DNA of 64,000 bases from Acanthosoma haemorrhoidale. Its lineage: Eukaryota; Arthropoda; Insecta; Hemiptera; Acanthosomatidae. The stretch lies in contig OV884014.1 of NCBI GenBank assembly GCA_930367205.1, positions 106,932,638-106,996,637 of the forward strand, written 5' to 3'. Position 1 is the stretch's first letter, and each line of letters begins with the position of its first letter. Below the pieces are notes generated by a model. The model made no database searches, was not told where the DNA came from, and saw only the letters and a list, made by a program, of their open reading frames with translations. Of the stretch, positions 1 through 9,708 are shown in pieces. The position numbers were made by a program, and so were the translations under genes.

Positions 1-178
1 ATTGTTCCGATATCTGTGTGGTTAGTTGAAAATTATCACTTATTCAGTGTCGATGAGATGACTGAAATTTGAAGTGATAAATTGTAAATTTATAAATGGT
101 ATGTAGCAACCGCTAACTACACAAGATAAATCACCCTATACTCTATATTTTGAAAACCTCTGCATCTCTCTTTCCTCT

Positions 179-500
179 AACAGGTGATGCTGCATGTCAA
201 TTTAATAATTATTTAGTAATTATTGAATAACTGGTACGTAGTTCTTCCGCCACTACATAGATAGCATTACAGTGCAACAAAAACGCCAAATATCGCCGTT
301 TAGTTTTTATTTTTGCCAACAGACAGCGCTGCATGTCAATCTATGTACTGAAATAACTCTCTCTCTTTCTAAATATCTTTCTTTCTCTCTCTATACTCCT
401 GCTAGTTCTATTTTCACTCAACAGACAGCTCTGCATTGTAACAAATTGGCTATTTTTTAAAAGTTGGTTCTAATTTAAGCAGTAAATGCTGCATCTCAAT
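179..500 (+). repeat. Four degenerate copies of a CTGCATGTCAAT motif
   Basis: The core GCTGCATGTCAAT or a close relative appears near 188, 327, 430 and 487, each preceded by an AACAG or AGCAG-like string and followed by AT-rich sequence. A CT-rich stretch (about 355-395) lies between the second and third. The spacing is irregular (roughly 140, 100 and 60 bp), so this is a decayed direct repeat, not a satellite. Copy 2 has the same array near 31760-32072. No coding function is seen; a 62-codon frame over it looks fortuitous. Confidence 0.5.
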
Positions 501-520
501 TGAATTCATGAAATAATCTT

Positions 521-2350
521 TGCTACTTCATGGAAACTTTATATAGTCCATTTTTTTCTGGGAAATCATATTAATTTAATTAATATATTTTAAAAATGAT
601 CCATTGATTTCAAAAAGATGTTTCTGTTTATAAATAATGGTTAATATTAATGAATGTAAATCTATAAAATGGATGAGTGTGGAACCCTAACACTCCTGGG
701 AGGAGGAATGTAAAAATAATCCAAAACGACCAATATTAGTGCTGAATATGGATGTACTATTTTGGAACTCATATTCACTTATATTAATTTATTATTTGTT
801 TTTTTCATTTTCATGCTGTTCATTAATCATCATTCATGATTTTTTAAATTTATATAATATTCAGGATCTATTAGAAATATTCATTAACACATAGTCTAAT
901 AATCTATTTCTATGCTTAAGCCTGTCTCTTCAGTCTCATAAGATACATTTTAATTTCAATACATTTCTTTAAGCAAAAATTTCACAAAATAAATTCCATG
1001 TCTGTTTTAGGCCAGACACTGGTATGTTTCAGTAAAGGGGTGAGGTAACTAACTTTGTCTTTACTATTTACAACATATATGTATTTAATCAATATTACTT
1101 GTAAATATGGATTTGTACAGATTAAAATCCTAAATGCACAGATGAGAAAGAATATTCTGAAAACGTTTTTTTGGTTCCACAAGTTTGAAAGATGTAGAAA
1201 TAGGACCATCTTTTTTCACATTTAATTTTATTGTATTGTACAGCATCATCTGACTTTGAGGTGTAAGCAACATGCCTTTTAAATTTAAAATCTTTTTTAT
1301 GACTGCTGTTGCAGTAATGCTAAAATAAAAATATATAAATACGTAAAGATAGACAGGCAGACAAAGAAAAGAAAGAAAGAAAACCTGTTTCAAAGTAAAG
1401 CTTTCGAGTTTGGCAATACTTTAATCAGTCTTCGAATGGAAAATGTTTAAGACAAAATACCGCGATTTCTAACTATAAATATAACTGTTTAGAGAAATTG
1501 TACTAAAAGAATTTATTTATTTGTCTAGGACATTGCAGAAGTGGAAGAGATTCCATTGAGTTACATGTCCCTCATTGGCAGCTAATGGGCCACTACCATT
1601 GCTAATCCATTCCAGAGTTAATATTGAAAATATGTATCATATATATAAGTTAACGTTTGTGAGAACTAGAACAGTAAAAAAAGATCGAGAAAGAGGTAAT
1701 AGAAATGAATAGGGCAAACGATAGTATAAGACTGCTTTATTCATAGCTCTTAATCCCATACACATACACTCAGAATGTTTACATCCCGATGTTTTGGTAT
1801 TAAGACTGTGTACCAACAGTGCCCAGGCCTTAACTTATATATATGGCAATATATATAATTAAAGCAAGTGCAAAGCTAATGAACTTTTTAAAAATGACTT
1901 TAATTATTTACACTACAACAAAGTTTTAAATAAAATATTTAAATGGCTTAAGCAGCTAAATGAACATATGTCAATGAATCACAGAAGGGGATTACTTATC
2001 TCTTAGCCAGGAGCTCCTGTATATAAGAATGGAAAGGACAGTGGTCAGCGTTATGATAAGGAGCTGATAGAGAGCTGAGTCATCATTTAATTATAAGTAT
2101 AATAATATATGTGGCAGTGACCAACTTCAAATTAAGGAAAATGGTTTTTTTCTAATTCTTACTCATTAACATTTTCCAAAAGAAAAAAGTTACTTTGACA
2201 TTCAAATTTGACCCTCATAGAACAAATTTAATGCTACGTGGGATTTAATTAGTTGTAAAGAATTATCCCTTGGACTGTGCTTCCCTCAATGCATACTTGC
2301 AGAACTTTCTGAGGATCTCTTATCTTCTGTAAATAATTTATCTTTGAAGA
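521..2350. other. AT-rich non-coding stretch
   Basis: No frame here resembles a protein I know. The short frames at 982-1209 and 1130-1393 on the minus strand are hydrophobic or low-complexity and are not preserved as a unit in copy 2. A short AAAG microsatellite lies at about 1365-1381. The copies differ here by scattered substitutions and one-base indels, at roughly 1% by eye. Confidence 0.6.
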
Positions 2351-2351
2351 T

Positions 2352-2470
2352 ACTTTTTCCGTTCCATTCCGAGCCCTGGAACCGGTACTTCGGAACGGGT
2401 CCACCTGGAACGTAACCGGCCTAACTAGTGATCCACCAGAGTATTAGGCTCCCTTAACCGTTCCAGCTCC
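2352..2470. repeat. GC-rich palindromic patch with TTCC/GGAA repeats
   Basis: A local island in otherwise AT-rich DNA. CCGTTCC at 2359-2365 pairs with GGAACGG at 2392-2398, and TTCCGA (2367-2372) pairs with TCGGAA (2390-2395), so the segment can form overlapping hairpins. TTCC occurs three times at 5-bp steps. The patch is unchanged in copy 2 at about 33912-34030. It may be a terminus of a hAT-type DNA transposon, but I see no partner end. Confidence 0.45.
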
Positions 2471-2597
2471 AAACAGCTACGAGTTTCAATTCAACTGATT
2501 TACTTACTCGTCGCTGGTCATCGTATTTTATTTAGTTTTAAAAATAAAATCACACGCTTCAATGTGGAATTCATAAGTACCAAAATATTATTTTATA

Positions 2598-3299
2598 TAT
2601 ATTGTTACGATTTTTTTTAAAAAAATAGATTTTATATTTTAAGTTTATATTTTTTTTTTTTTATATTCAAATTTTTTATTACATTCCAGGGTTCTGCTAA
2701 TTTATTAGGACAATTCCGGTAACAGGAATAATTATATTAAAACACATTTTATTAACAATTCAATACTCAACCCAATTTAACAACTCATTATTACCCATTT
2801 ATGATATTATGCTATACTGATGATGACAATATTTCCTCTATAAGTTATACCAATAATGAAAAACCAAATTAAAATTTATATTTATCCATGAACATATTAC
2901 CAATAATTATACAAAATCAAAATTACGCAGATCATCAATATTACACCGGTATTCATACCAAAATTAAAATTATACAGATTACAACATTATACTGGCCAGT
3001 TTCGCTGTGTATTTTTGATGTGGCTTCCGCCCTCTTCATCGTCCCCGCTCTATGCTTAGCGTGTTTTCCTACGTGGGAGCCGGCCTCATCATATCCGTAG
3101 GTTCCCGCGCCAGTGTTCCTGCTGTGCCTCCTGTGCTGGTTGCGGACTGAAAAAAGAGAGAGAGCGAGAGCGTCCCAAACTCCGCCTTTTATACGCCCTC
3201 CGCTGCCTTCTGGATATTCTTTAATGGCATTGGCCATTCAGTCTATTCGTATATTTTTTTTTTTAAACACCAAAAAACACAGTACTAAATATCACAACA
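2598..3299 (-). mobile_element. Solo LTR of a Ty3/gypsy-type element
   Basis: Read on the minus strand it starts TGTTGTGATATT, like the LTR at 19328-19876, and its 3' part (about 2680-2760) shares the GGTTCT..TAA..AGGA..TTC.GG block seen at 16910-16960 and 19375-19430. TTATA flanks it at 2593-2597 and 3300-3304, a plausible 5-bp target duplication, though AT-rich sequence makes chance matches easy. No primer-binding site adjoins it, hence solo. A minus-strand TATAAAAGG lies at 3193-3185, followed by a CT-rich tract and TCAGTC. A 94-codon minus frame (2953-3237) lies over this promoter region and is not considered real. Confidence 0.65.
3185..3193 (-). promoter_or_regulatory. TATA box inside the solo LTR
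   Basis: TATAAAAGG on the minus strand, in a GC-richer segment and followed by a (CT)n tract and by TCAGTC at 3150-3145. The 45-nt spacing from TATA to that TCAGT is longer than usual, so the start site may lie within the CT tract instead. It is absent from copy 2, where a LINE-like tail has replaced 3172-3233. Confidence 0.5.
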
Positions 3300-3544
3300 T
3301 TATATAAAAAAATCATAGAGCGTTTTGCATTTTAAACGTTGCAAAAGAAAAAAACAGGAAACAAATATTGATACTATTATAAATTTTTATTAGGTTTATC
3401 CAGCAAAGTTTTAAAATGTCAAACTTTTTTTTTTTTTTAAAAAAGAGGAATGTTTGTTATTAAACATAAAAAAATTAAAATGGATTTAATTTAATTTTAA
3501 ATATTATATATTAATAGTGAAAGGAAGATAAACAGCTAAGACCC

Positions 3545-3872
3545 GGAGCCATTGTGGGGTCCATGTTGGTGCTGTTCCAAACGGCTCCAGCAATTCCGAA
3601 TCATCCGTAAGGCACAATGTGTTTTTGAGTACCTGAACACAACAGGTATCCGTAACCTAGAGTGGTCAGGAAGAAGTCCAAACCTTAACACAATCGAACA
3701 TCTGTGGGACAGACTTAAAAGGAAGGTTCATTCACGGGATCCTTCTACCACACTTGAAATGCTTAATACGGCTGTATTGGAGGAGTGGGACAACATCTCC
3801 AAGATTTTATTAACAATTTTTTATGAGTATGCCTAAAAGGATGGAAGCAGTCATTAAAGCCAGAGGCAATTA
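3545..3872 (+). pseudogene. Tc1/mariner transposase, C-terminal fragment
   Basis: The frame 3552-3836 encodes the end of a Tc1-type DDE transposase. The diagnostic motif SPNLNTIEHLWDRLKRKV holds the third catalytic acidic residue (the E of IEHLW), followed by the EEW..I segment. The normal ending (SMPKRMEAVIKARG) is present but in the next frame, so one frameshift lies near 3825. The Asp usual in SPDLN is Asn. Everything upstream (DNA-binding domain and first two catalytic Asp) is missing, so this cannot make a functional transposase. It lies just right of the solo LTR. Copy 2 has DRLKRK as EKLKRK. Confidence 0.85.
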
Positions 3873-4743
3873 AAAGCCATCATAAATCAATAAAATTTAA
3901 ATTTGTTTAAAAAGAAAAAATGATTTTCGTTGCATTTCTCATTTTAATTAAACATATATTCAATTTTAATATTTTGTTTAATTATTGTTAATTTATGAAA
4001 GTCAATGTAAAACCTGCTGTTCTCGTGAAATTCTAAGATGTGTAAGTATTGCGATTTTTTTGACGGGGAGTTTAAATAACAAGGGGTAAAAAAACCAAAA
4101 CCAAAAAACAACCCAACATGTTTCTATCAAGAGGACCTTCTAAAATATCGGTTAAGCAGTACCATTTATCTCTTCAAGATAAATTTATACTTGGAAATGG
4201 CTAGTAATATACATAATATAAAAATATAATTTTTACCAATAAAAATTATTGTTATACTGTTGTGTTAAACAAATAATTATTTGATAATAAAAACAAAGGT
4301 TTGCACGGTATAAAATTTGTTTATAAAAAATATAGATCTCATAGTCAATGGGATATTTGGCAGTGCATTTCATTGCTCATTGCTTCATCATCAGGACAAT
4401 ATGATTATATTCCTACTCGTAAGCTATCATCAAGATCTTCGTCTGTATGTATGTTGAGATATTGGTTTTAGATAATGATTGTTAAAAACAATGCTGGATG
4501 CACTAACAAGTATACGGAATCAAAACTCGATTTTATCTTGCAACATTTTTTTCAAAAATGCAAATTTTTTTTGTAAACTATATTCAAGACGTCCTCGTTT
4601 TATACATCAGATTTTAGGAGTATGCATTTATGAAAATACGAATTTGTTTAGCGGCAGTTTTTCTGCCCAAACTTTGCAATGTTTGCAACTATTTAGGTTA
4701 CATTTTTTATTGGCTAGTAAAAAGATAAATGCAAAAAAAGATG
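3873..4743. other. AT-rich non-coding stretch after the Tc1 scrap
   Basis: Probably includes the 3' non-coding part of the Tc1-like element. I cannot define its terminal inverted repeat. The 93-codon frame at 4479-4760 is low-complexity and runs over an element junction at 4743/4744, so it is not a gene. Copy 2 matches closely up to 36459. Confidence 0.5.
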
Positions 4744-4835
4744 GAGCAGAGTGGGTTTGAGTCATTTACGTGTGAGTTGGCTTTTGTTTTTTTTCCCTTC
4801 TCATTCGATTTCGTGTGATTATATTAAAGTAGGTA

Positions 4836-5336
4836 ATGGTGGAGTTGTGGCCGGCAGCGTTTAAAGTTCCACAATTACTTAAAGAAACCATGGCTGAAGC
4901 CCATGCGAACTCGCTGGCATGGATGAAGGTGCGGGCAGTGACGTCGCAGGACATGAGAAAAATGATCTCAGAACCCGAAAAATTTTCTGGGGAACTGGGT
5001 GAGTTGAATCATTTTTTCAAAGGTGGGGATAGAGTTACGGAGAGGATAAAAGCCAAGATGGATGATGGGTAACTCGACCCAGGTGACGCTAAGTCAATAA
5101 AGGCAGACCTGGTGTGCAAGGTAAATAGGAAGGTGTTGAACCTGATACAGGCGGACGAGGAAACCCCATGGGAGATAGTAAAGACGAGACTGAAGAAAGC
5201 ATATGGGGGGGGGACAATGGACCCCAGAGGAGGATATATAGGAGAAACAGGACAGAAAAAGCGGTGTGCAAGAGACAGGAAACGCCGTTTGCCGGTAGAG
5301 ACAGGGAAGCGACGGGAGAGAGAAGATTGGGAGTGA
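4836..5336 (+). pseudogene. Gag-like remnant of the gypsy-like element
   Basis: The frame 4836-5072 encodes a Gag-type N-terminal region containing PEKFSGELGELNHFF, the F.G....L..F pattern of gypsy-group capsid starts. A TAA at 5070-5072 interrupts it; the coding signal continues in the same direction (KADLVCKVNRKVLNLIQADE) to about 5200, with frame changes near a G-run at 5207-5213. Copy 2 lacks 63 bp in frame (4868-4930). It is a decayed structural gene of a retroelement, not a host gene. Confidence 0.65.
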
Positions 5337-5346
5337 CGAGGCCTAG

Positions 5347-5718
5347 GTACGCACCTCGGAAAGATATAGGAAATGTCATGGCTGTGGAAAGACAGGCAAT
5401 CTGGTAGCTCAGTGTCCTCGCACTAAGTGCTTTGAGTGTGGGGAAGAAGGACACATAGCAAGACAATGTCCATACGTGTTTTGTCAAAAGGACTTTCACA
5501 GAGCAGAACCAATGGAGGTGAATAACCAGAAACTCAGACGTCGGAGACAGACGGAGAGGAGTCGAAGCGCAGCGGAAGCGGAAGACGTGAGTGGCAGAAG
5601 AATCCCTCGTGCAGATGGGAGCGGCGTACTGAGGCCTGAGGAGAGTACAGCAGAGAGGCGACCGCATCCTAAGGTGCAATACAGTACGGGAAAGGATGAG
5701 TGGGTTCCCAATTATTGA
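5347..5718 (+). pseudogene. Nucleocapsid-like segment with two CCHC knuckles
   Basis: Open in one frame from after the TAG at 5344 to 5718. The first knuckle, CHGCGKTGNLVAQC (from 5374), has Asn where the zinc-binding His should be. The second, CFECGEEGHIARQC, is complete. An Arg/Glu-rich tail follows. The arrangement is typical of Ty3/gypsy nucleocapsid. This block is deleted in copy 2. Confidence 0.8.
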
Positions 5719-6058
5719 GCTTGGGAAGGGGGAGAGGTGCCTAATTGAAACTGGCAGCACCAATACAATAATATCTCGTGGTGCGTTAGAGAGGTTGTGT
5801 GGAGGAGAGAGGGCACACCAGATCAAGGTATGTAAGTGTAAATTACTTACTCTGGGGGGACCCTGCGAAGTAATAATACTAATAATAAGTAATAAACCCC
5901 GCGGAGAAGCGGTCGTGGGGCTGGACGAATGGGCGAAAGTAATGGGTGACATAAAAGTACTCGTCGTGGAAGACATGCCGCGGGAATATTAGATAATAGT
6001 GGGCTGTGATTTACTAGGAAAAGTAGGCGCGCACATCGAAGACGAGGGTGAGAACTGA
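5696..6058 (+). pseudogene. Retroelement aspartic protease remnant
   Basis: The frame 5696-5992 carries LIETGSTNTIISRGALE, which aligns with the family's catalytic D-T-G-S loop but has Glu (GAA) in place of the catalytic Asp. The flap-side segment GCDLLGK follows after a TAG at 5989-5991. Loss of the catalytic Asp plus the stop imply a dead enzyme. It sits between nucleocapsid and the RT start, as expected for gypsy-type pol. It is absent from copy 2. Confidence 0.75.
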
Positions 6059-6145
6059 AGGATCAAACTAGAAAAGGAAACATATCGAAGCCAGGGGGGG
6101 GGGGGCGTAAGGGGTGAAACGGAGCAAATAGGAACGGTTAAGAGA

Positions 6146-7493
6146 GTGGAGGATCGGAGAGAGAGTCTGCAGAGCGAGTTTAGGGATATTTTTTTCGCTG
6201 AAGGGGACATGCTAAGAGTGACGGGGAAAACGCTACATGAGATCCCGTTAAATTTAGATCGGGTGACGTATGTGAAGGAGAGGCGAAGGTTTCTATTAAA
6301 TATGGACCACCAACCTTTTCAATGCGTTGGAAAACTCAAAGAATCCTCCTCAAGGGTAACGAGGTGGAAGGAATTCTTAGCTCAATTCAATCTGGATATC
6401 GTATATAAGCCACGCAAAGACAACGTCGTGGCAGATTGGCTGTCGCGCGCTATTATGTTGAACGCCATAGAGGAAGGGGAAACATCGAGTGGTATGAGGC
6501 AGTTTATTGAGGAATGGACGCCTGGAGAAGCGGGCAGGAGCAGCACGCGGAAAGATAGTGACAGGAGTGCGGATCCACCATCAGACAAGTCTGTAGGGGA
6601 GAGACCGCGTGATATGGAGACGACGGATGAAATTATCAATGATAAGCGGAGGCAGATCATTTGGAAAACTCAAACATCGGGTACTCTGAAAATACTCGAT
6701 AGTACGTACAGCAGGAGTCAGATCGCGACGATTTGGTCACCACCGGGAGTTCGAGGAGATCAGATTTGTCAGGCTCTCAAGGACGTGTCAAAACCTGGCA
6801 AAACACACCATTTATTCGTGGGCAACACGACTGTGTGGGACAAAATTAAAAAGCTGTGGCAGACAGAGGTGTTGGGGGTAGATCGCTCGGTCATTCGGTG
6901 TCTTTCCGCGGTCCAGACCCTGCGTGATGAGGAGCAGCAACGCGAGGTAACACTGGCGTATTACCATGGAAAAACCAACCACCGCAGTAGGCAGGAGACG
7001 GCACAAGCACTACGAAGGAGCTATTTTTGGTGGGGAATGCAGTGGACTGTTAATCGTAGGAGGTAATCGGAGCATGTGAAGTTTGCCGGAAGACAAAATA
7101 TGATAGACATCCCCCGCAGGGACGCCAGGAAGAATCACCCACGGCAGAAGCACCATTGACGGAGAATCAAGTGGACACCATCACGTAGCGGGGTTTTAAG
7201 TGGCTCACTATCATCGACCCATTCAGCCAAGTGGCTATGGCCTATACGGTGGGAGAAAAGTCATCAGATTCCATATTACAAGCCCTCAACACAGGGTCAC
7301 AATTCTACGGCATAACGGAGAGGATCTCGTCGGACAGGGGACGGGAGTTTGACAATGCAACCGTGAGAGCCGAAATGCAAAAACGGGATATGGCATGGCA
7401 TTTTAATACCCCCGGGCATCCCAAGAGCAGGGGAACCACCGAAAGGTTACACACCACCCTCAGCGACCACTTACGCGCATATTAGGTGGCCTG
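6146..7493 (+). pseudogene. Pol remnant: RT start, RNase H end, integrase
   Basis: The frame 6146-7066 (306 residues) begins with the segment just before gypsy RT, ending HEIPLNL, and then jumps straight to the C-terminal RNase H block (MDHQPFQ... IVYKPRKDNVVADWLSRA). The whole RT core is missing. It ends in the integrase zinc-binding domain (His pair within YYHGKTNH). The paired cysteines (CEVCRK) lie at about 7073-7090 in a different frame, so a frameshift separates them. The integrase core follows at 7231-7485, with DPFSQVAMAY, SSDRGREFD and TTERLHTTL bearing the second catalytic Asp and the Glu, ending at a TAG. Confidence 0.85.
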
Positions 7494-7534
7494 TCGGCGA
7501 ACGTAGCGATGCCCATGGCGGGGGCGGCATACAG

Positions 7535-7770
7535 CCACTGTATGAATGAAAATTGTAAATATGGTATTAATGAAAACATATATAGCCCAATGAGTAGGTT
7601 GTTATTTTATCACAATAAAGTAAATCTTCCAATAAAACTCAGCCAGTACTCCCATAATGGGTAAGTAAATTGATAAACACCCTAGTTCTCAACCGCTGCA
7701 GAAGACAGATTACAGAAACCGGTTGATTGAAAGCATTTGAAAAATTTGTCTCAGTACTGGAATGAAAAAA
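7535..7770 (+). repeat. Dispersed repeat R1/fold-back arm, copy 1
   Basis: From GTATGAATGAAAATTGTAAA onward this matches 12240-12340, 38992-39239 and, inverted, 39781-39996 and 29404-29500. In copy 2 the matching segment is one arm of an inverted repeat whose other arm is deleted here. The join at 7534/7535 shows only ACT shared with the lost sequence, so the gypsy-like relic and this repeat were brought together by a deletion. Confidence 0.6.
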
Positions 7771-7911
7771 ATTATCATTTTAGCTTAAAAATAATACAAA
7801 TTGCCGAGGGGACTTAAATGAATTGCTTTTATACCGTTTACCGTGATTTTCTCTAGGGACCGGCAAATTTGTACGAATTAGCTAGAAATACGAATAATCG
7901 GGATTCCACTG
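7771..7911 (-). mobile_element. Pogo/Tigger-like terminal sequence, one end only
   Basis: The minus strand from 7911 reads CAGTGGAATCCCGATTATTC and so on, next to TA. CAGT start, GGAAtCCcGAT.AT and a TA target are typical of pogo-type Tc1/mariner termini (from memory of the family). No matching second end was found on the left. Copy 2 carries the same end near 39376. Confidence 0.4.
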
Positions 7912-8237
7912 TATAATAAATAATATGATCACACCACAAATATATTGAGGGATTTTAAAGAATGGGATAATAAACTTAAATGGTAATCCCCTCTCGACTT
8001 CTGTTCTTCCTGTTTTTTAACAGGGAACGTTTCATGAACATCTCCGAGCGAATTCTAAACCAACCTGCCTAACTATGTGATTACTTTATGATAACACTAA
8101 AGTTAAGTAATGTTCATGTAAATGGATTTGTATAATAGACCCTTGACTATGAATGATAAAACAGTTAATGACCCCAGCCTAAGGCAATGGAATACTACGT
8201 GGTAAAAAACTTTAACGGGTCTCATTATATCATTCTT

Positions 8238-9708
8238 GAAAATATTATTCCTGCTAAGAAATTCGAAAAGAAAGATTTCAAATGTAAGAAAGTGTGCAAG
8301 ATTCGTAAATATTACACAGAGTGATCCAATATCCTGTATTAATTTATTTGGGAACTGGGAGATTTTAAAAAACAAAATACATTCTTGTGCGCATTTACTC
8401 AGCGTACGCTGGCCAATAAAAAGAAGACGAGGTAGAAATTTTAAGAGATCAGCCAGAGATTGTAGTTGTAAATACTTTTTTAATATGGAAAAAGAAAGCA
8501 TTGCAGTATGTAAAAAGCTCTTTACAGAAACATTTGATATAACTATAGGCAGACTACGTAGGGCTCTCAAAGCAACGGTAATAGGAAAAGACTTAGGTGG
8601 AAAAATGGAAGGATCTTGCAAAAAGAGTAATGAGAAACTAGTGGATGCCGTAAAAGATCATATAAAAAATTTCCCACGCTATGAAAGCCATTACACGCGT
8701 TCTGAAAATCCAAGCAGAAAATACCTGAGTTCTGATTTCAACTTAAGAAAAATGTACAACTTGTATGTCAAAAAAGGAAATATAAAGGAACATTTTTAAG
8801 AATAATTTTTATTCTTAAGTTTTCATCACCCAGATAAAGATACGTGAGAAAAAAGCGATTTCCTAAATATGAAAATTAAAGTTACCGAAGACTTTAATGA
8901 AGAAAGCAGCCTTTAAGAAGAACATAGCATACATTTAAGCAATGCAGAACTGGCTCGAAAAGCTTTAAAGGAAGATGTAACTTAGCATCAACGAACCCAG
9001 ATAGATATTTCCTTTGATCTACAAAAGGCACTTCCATATCCCAAATTATCAGTTTCAGTTGAATACTATCAGCGAAATATGTATGTTCTTAATGAAGGTT
9101 TCCATAATTTTCTTGATAACAGAATTGATATGTATGCATGGGAGGAATCTGTAGCATCTAGAGATAAGGACGAAACAGCTTCTTGCTGCCTGAAGCACAT
9201 TCAGAGTGTTACAGAATAAGATCATATTGTAGCATACAGTGACATGTGTGCTGGACAGAACCGAAATATTTAGCTCCCACTGAAGTGGTTGAGGATGGTT
9301 CAATCAGCTGATAATAACATAAACGTTATTGACCACAAATTTGAATTGCATCATATCTCATCATTTCTTCCAAACGACAGAGATTTTAGAGTTGTGGAAA
9401 CAGCATTAAAGAAAACGGATCAGTTATATACTGCTCAAGGCGAAGAAAATATGTTGGATGAGGTTTAAAAGGGATGAACCGCACGAACCTTTTTACAAAA
9501 CTAGTATAAAAGAAAGTGCTCCATTTAAAATAATTTTTATTTTGAAAAAAAGGAAGACCTAAAAACCTCAGGAAAATTACTCTTGCCACTGTATAAAACT
9601 TCAAGACCTATAACAAAAGACAAGTACAGAGATATGATGAGTTTACTGGCTTACATTCCACCTATTTACCATGACTACTTCACTATGCAAACTGTAAAGG
9701 AGAATTAA
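8238..9708 (+). pseudogene. DUF7869-like repeat protein relic, copy 1
   Basis: The frame 8236-8799 and its continuation contain FPRYESHYTR, DLQKALPYPK, YYQRNMYV, YAWEESVAS, YSDMCAGQNRN and SFLPNDRDF in order. These are motifs I associate from memory with a large, repeat-like family of invertebrate proteins (DUF7869-like, transposon-associated, function unproven). It is dead: TAG at 8983 (shared with copy 2), TAA at 9217 and TAG at 9271 (both private to copy 1), and a shared stop in LDEV*. The 5' part is missing through a 1.25-kb deletion at 8237/8238. The frame starting at 8236 therefore starts at a deletion junction. Confidence 0.65.

Larger units (their letters stand above)
4744..7534 (+). 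mobile_element. Broken Ty3/gypsy-like element, copy 1 (no LTRs)
   Basis: The order is gag, CCHC nucleocapsid, protease, a scrap of the RT start, C-terminal RNase H, integrase zinc finger and integrase core, all on the plus strand but in several frames. The reverse transcriptase core is deleted. The 5' LTR and primer-binding site preserved in copy 2 (36579-36905) are lost here through a 444-bp deletion ending at 4744. On the right the element breaks off at about 7534 and joins another repeat. It is GC-richer than its surroundings, with codon use unlike neighbouring DNA. Confidence 0.85.

Noticed and set aside
982..1393. Two overlapping minus-strand frames of 75-87 codons
   Set aside because: Low-complexity, hydrophobic translations in AT-rich DNA; one is shortened in copy 2 by a single-base change.
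2953..3237. 94-codon minus-strand frame in GC-richer DNA
   Set aside because: It overlaps the TATA and CT-rich part of a solo LTR, has no family resemblance, and its start region is destroyed by the insert in copy 2.
5089..5976. 295-codon minus-strand frame
   Set aside because: It is the antisense shadow of gag, CCHC nucleocapsid and protease, which have recognisable motifs on the plus strand.
8103..8621. 172-codon minus-strand frame
   Set aside because: Opposite strand of the DUF7869-like coding signal, and it crosses the deletion junction at 8237/8238.
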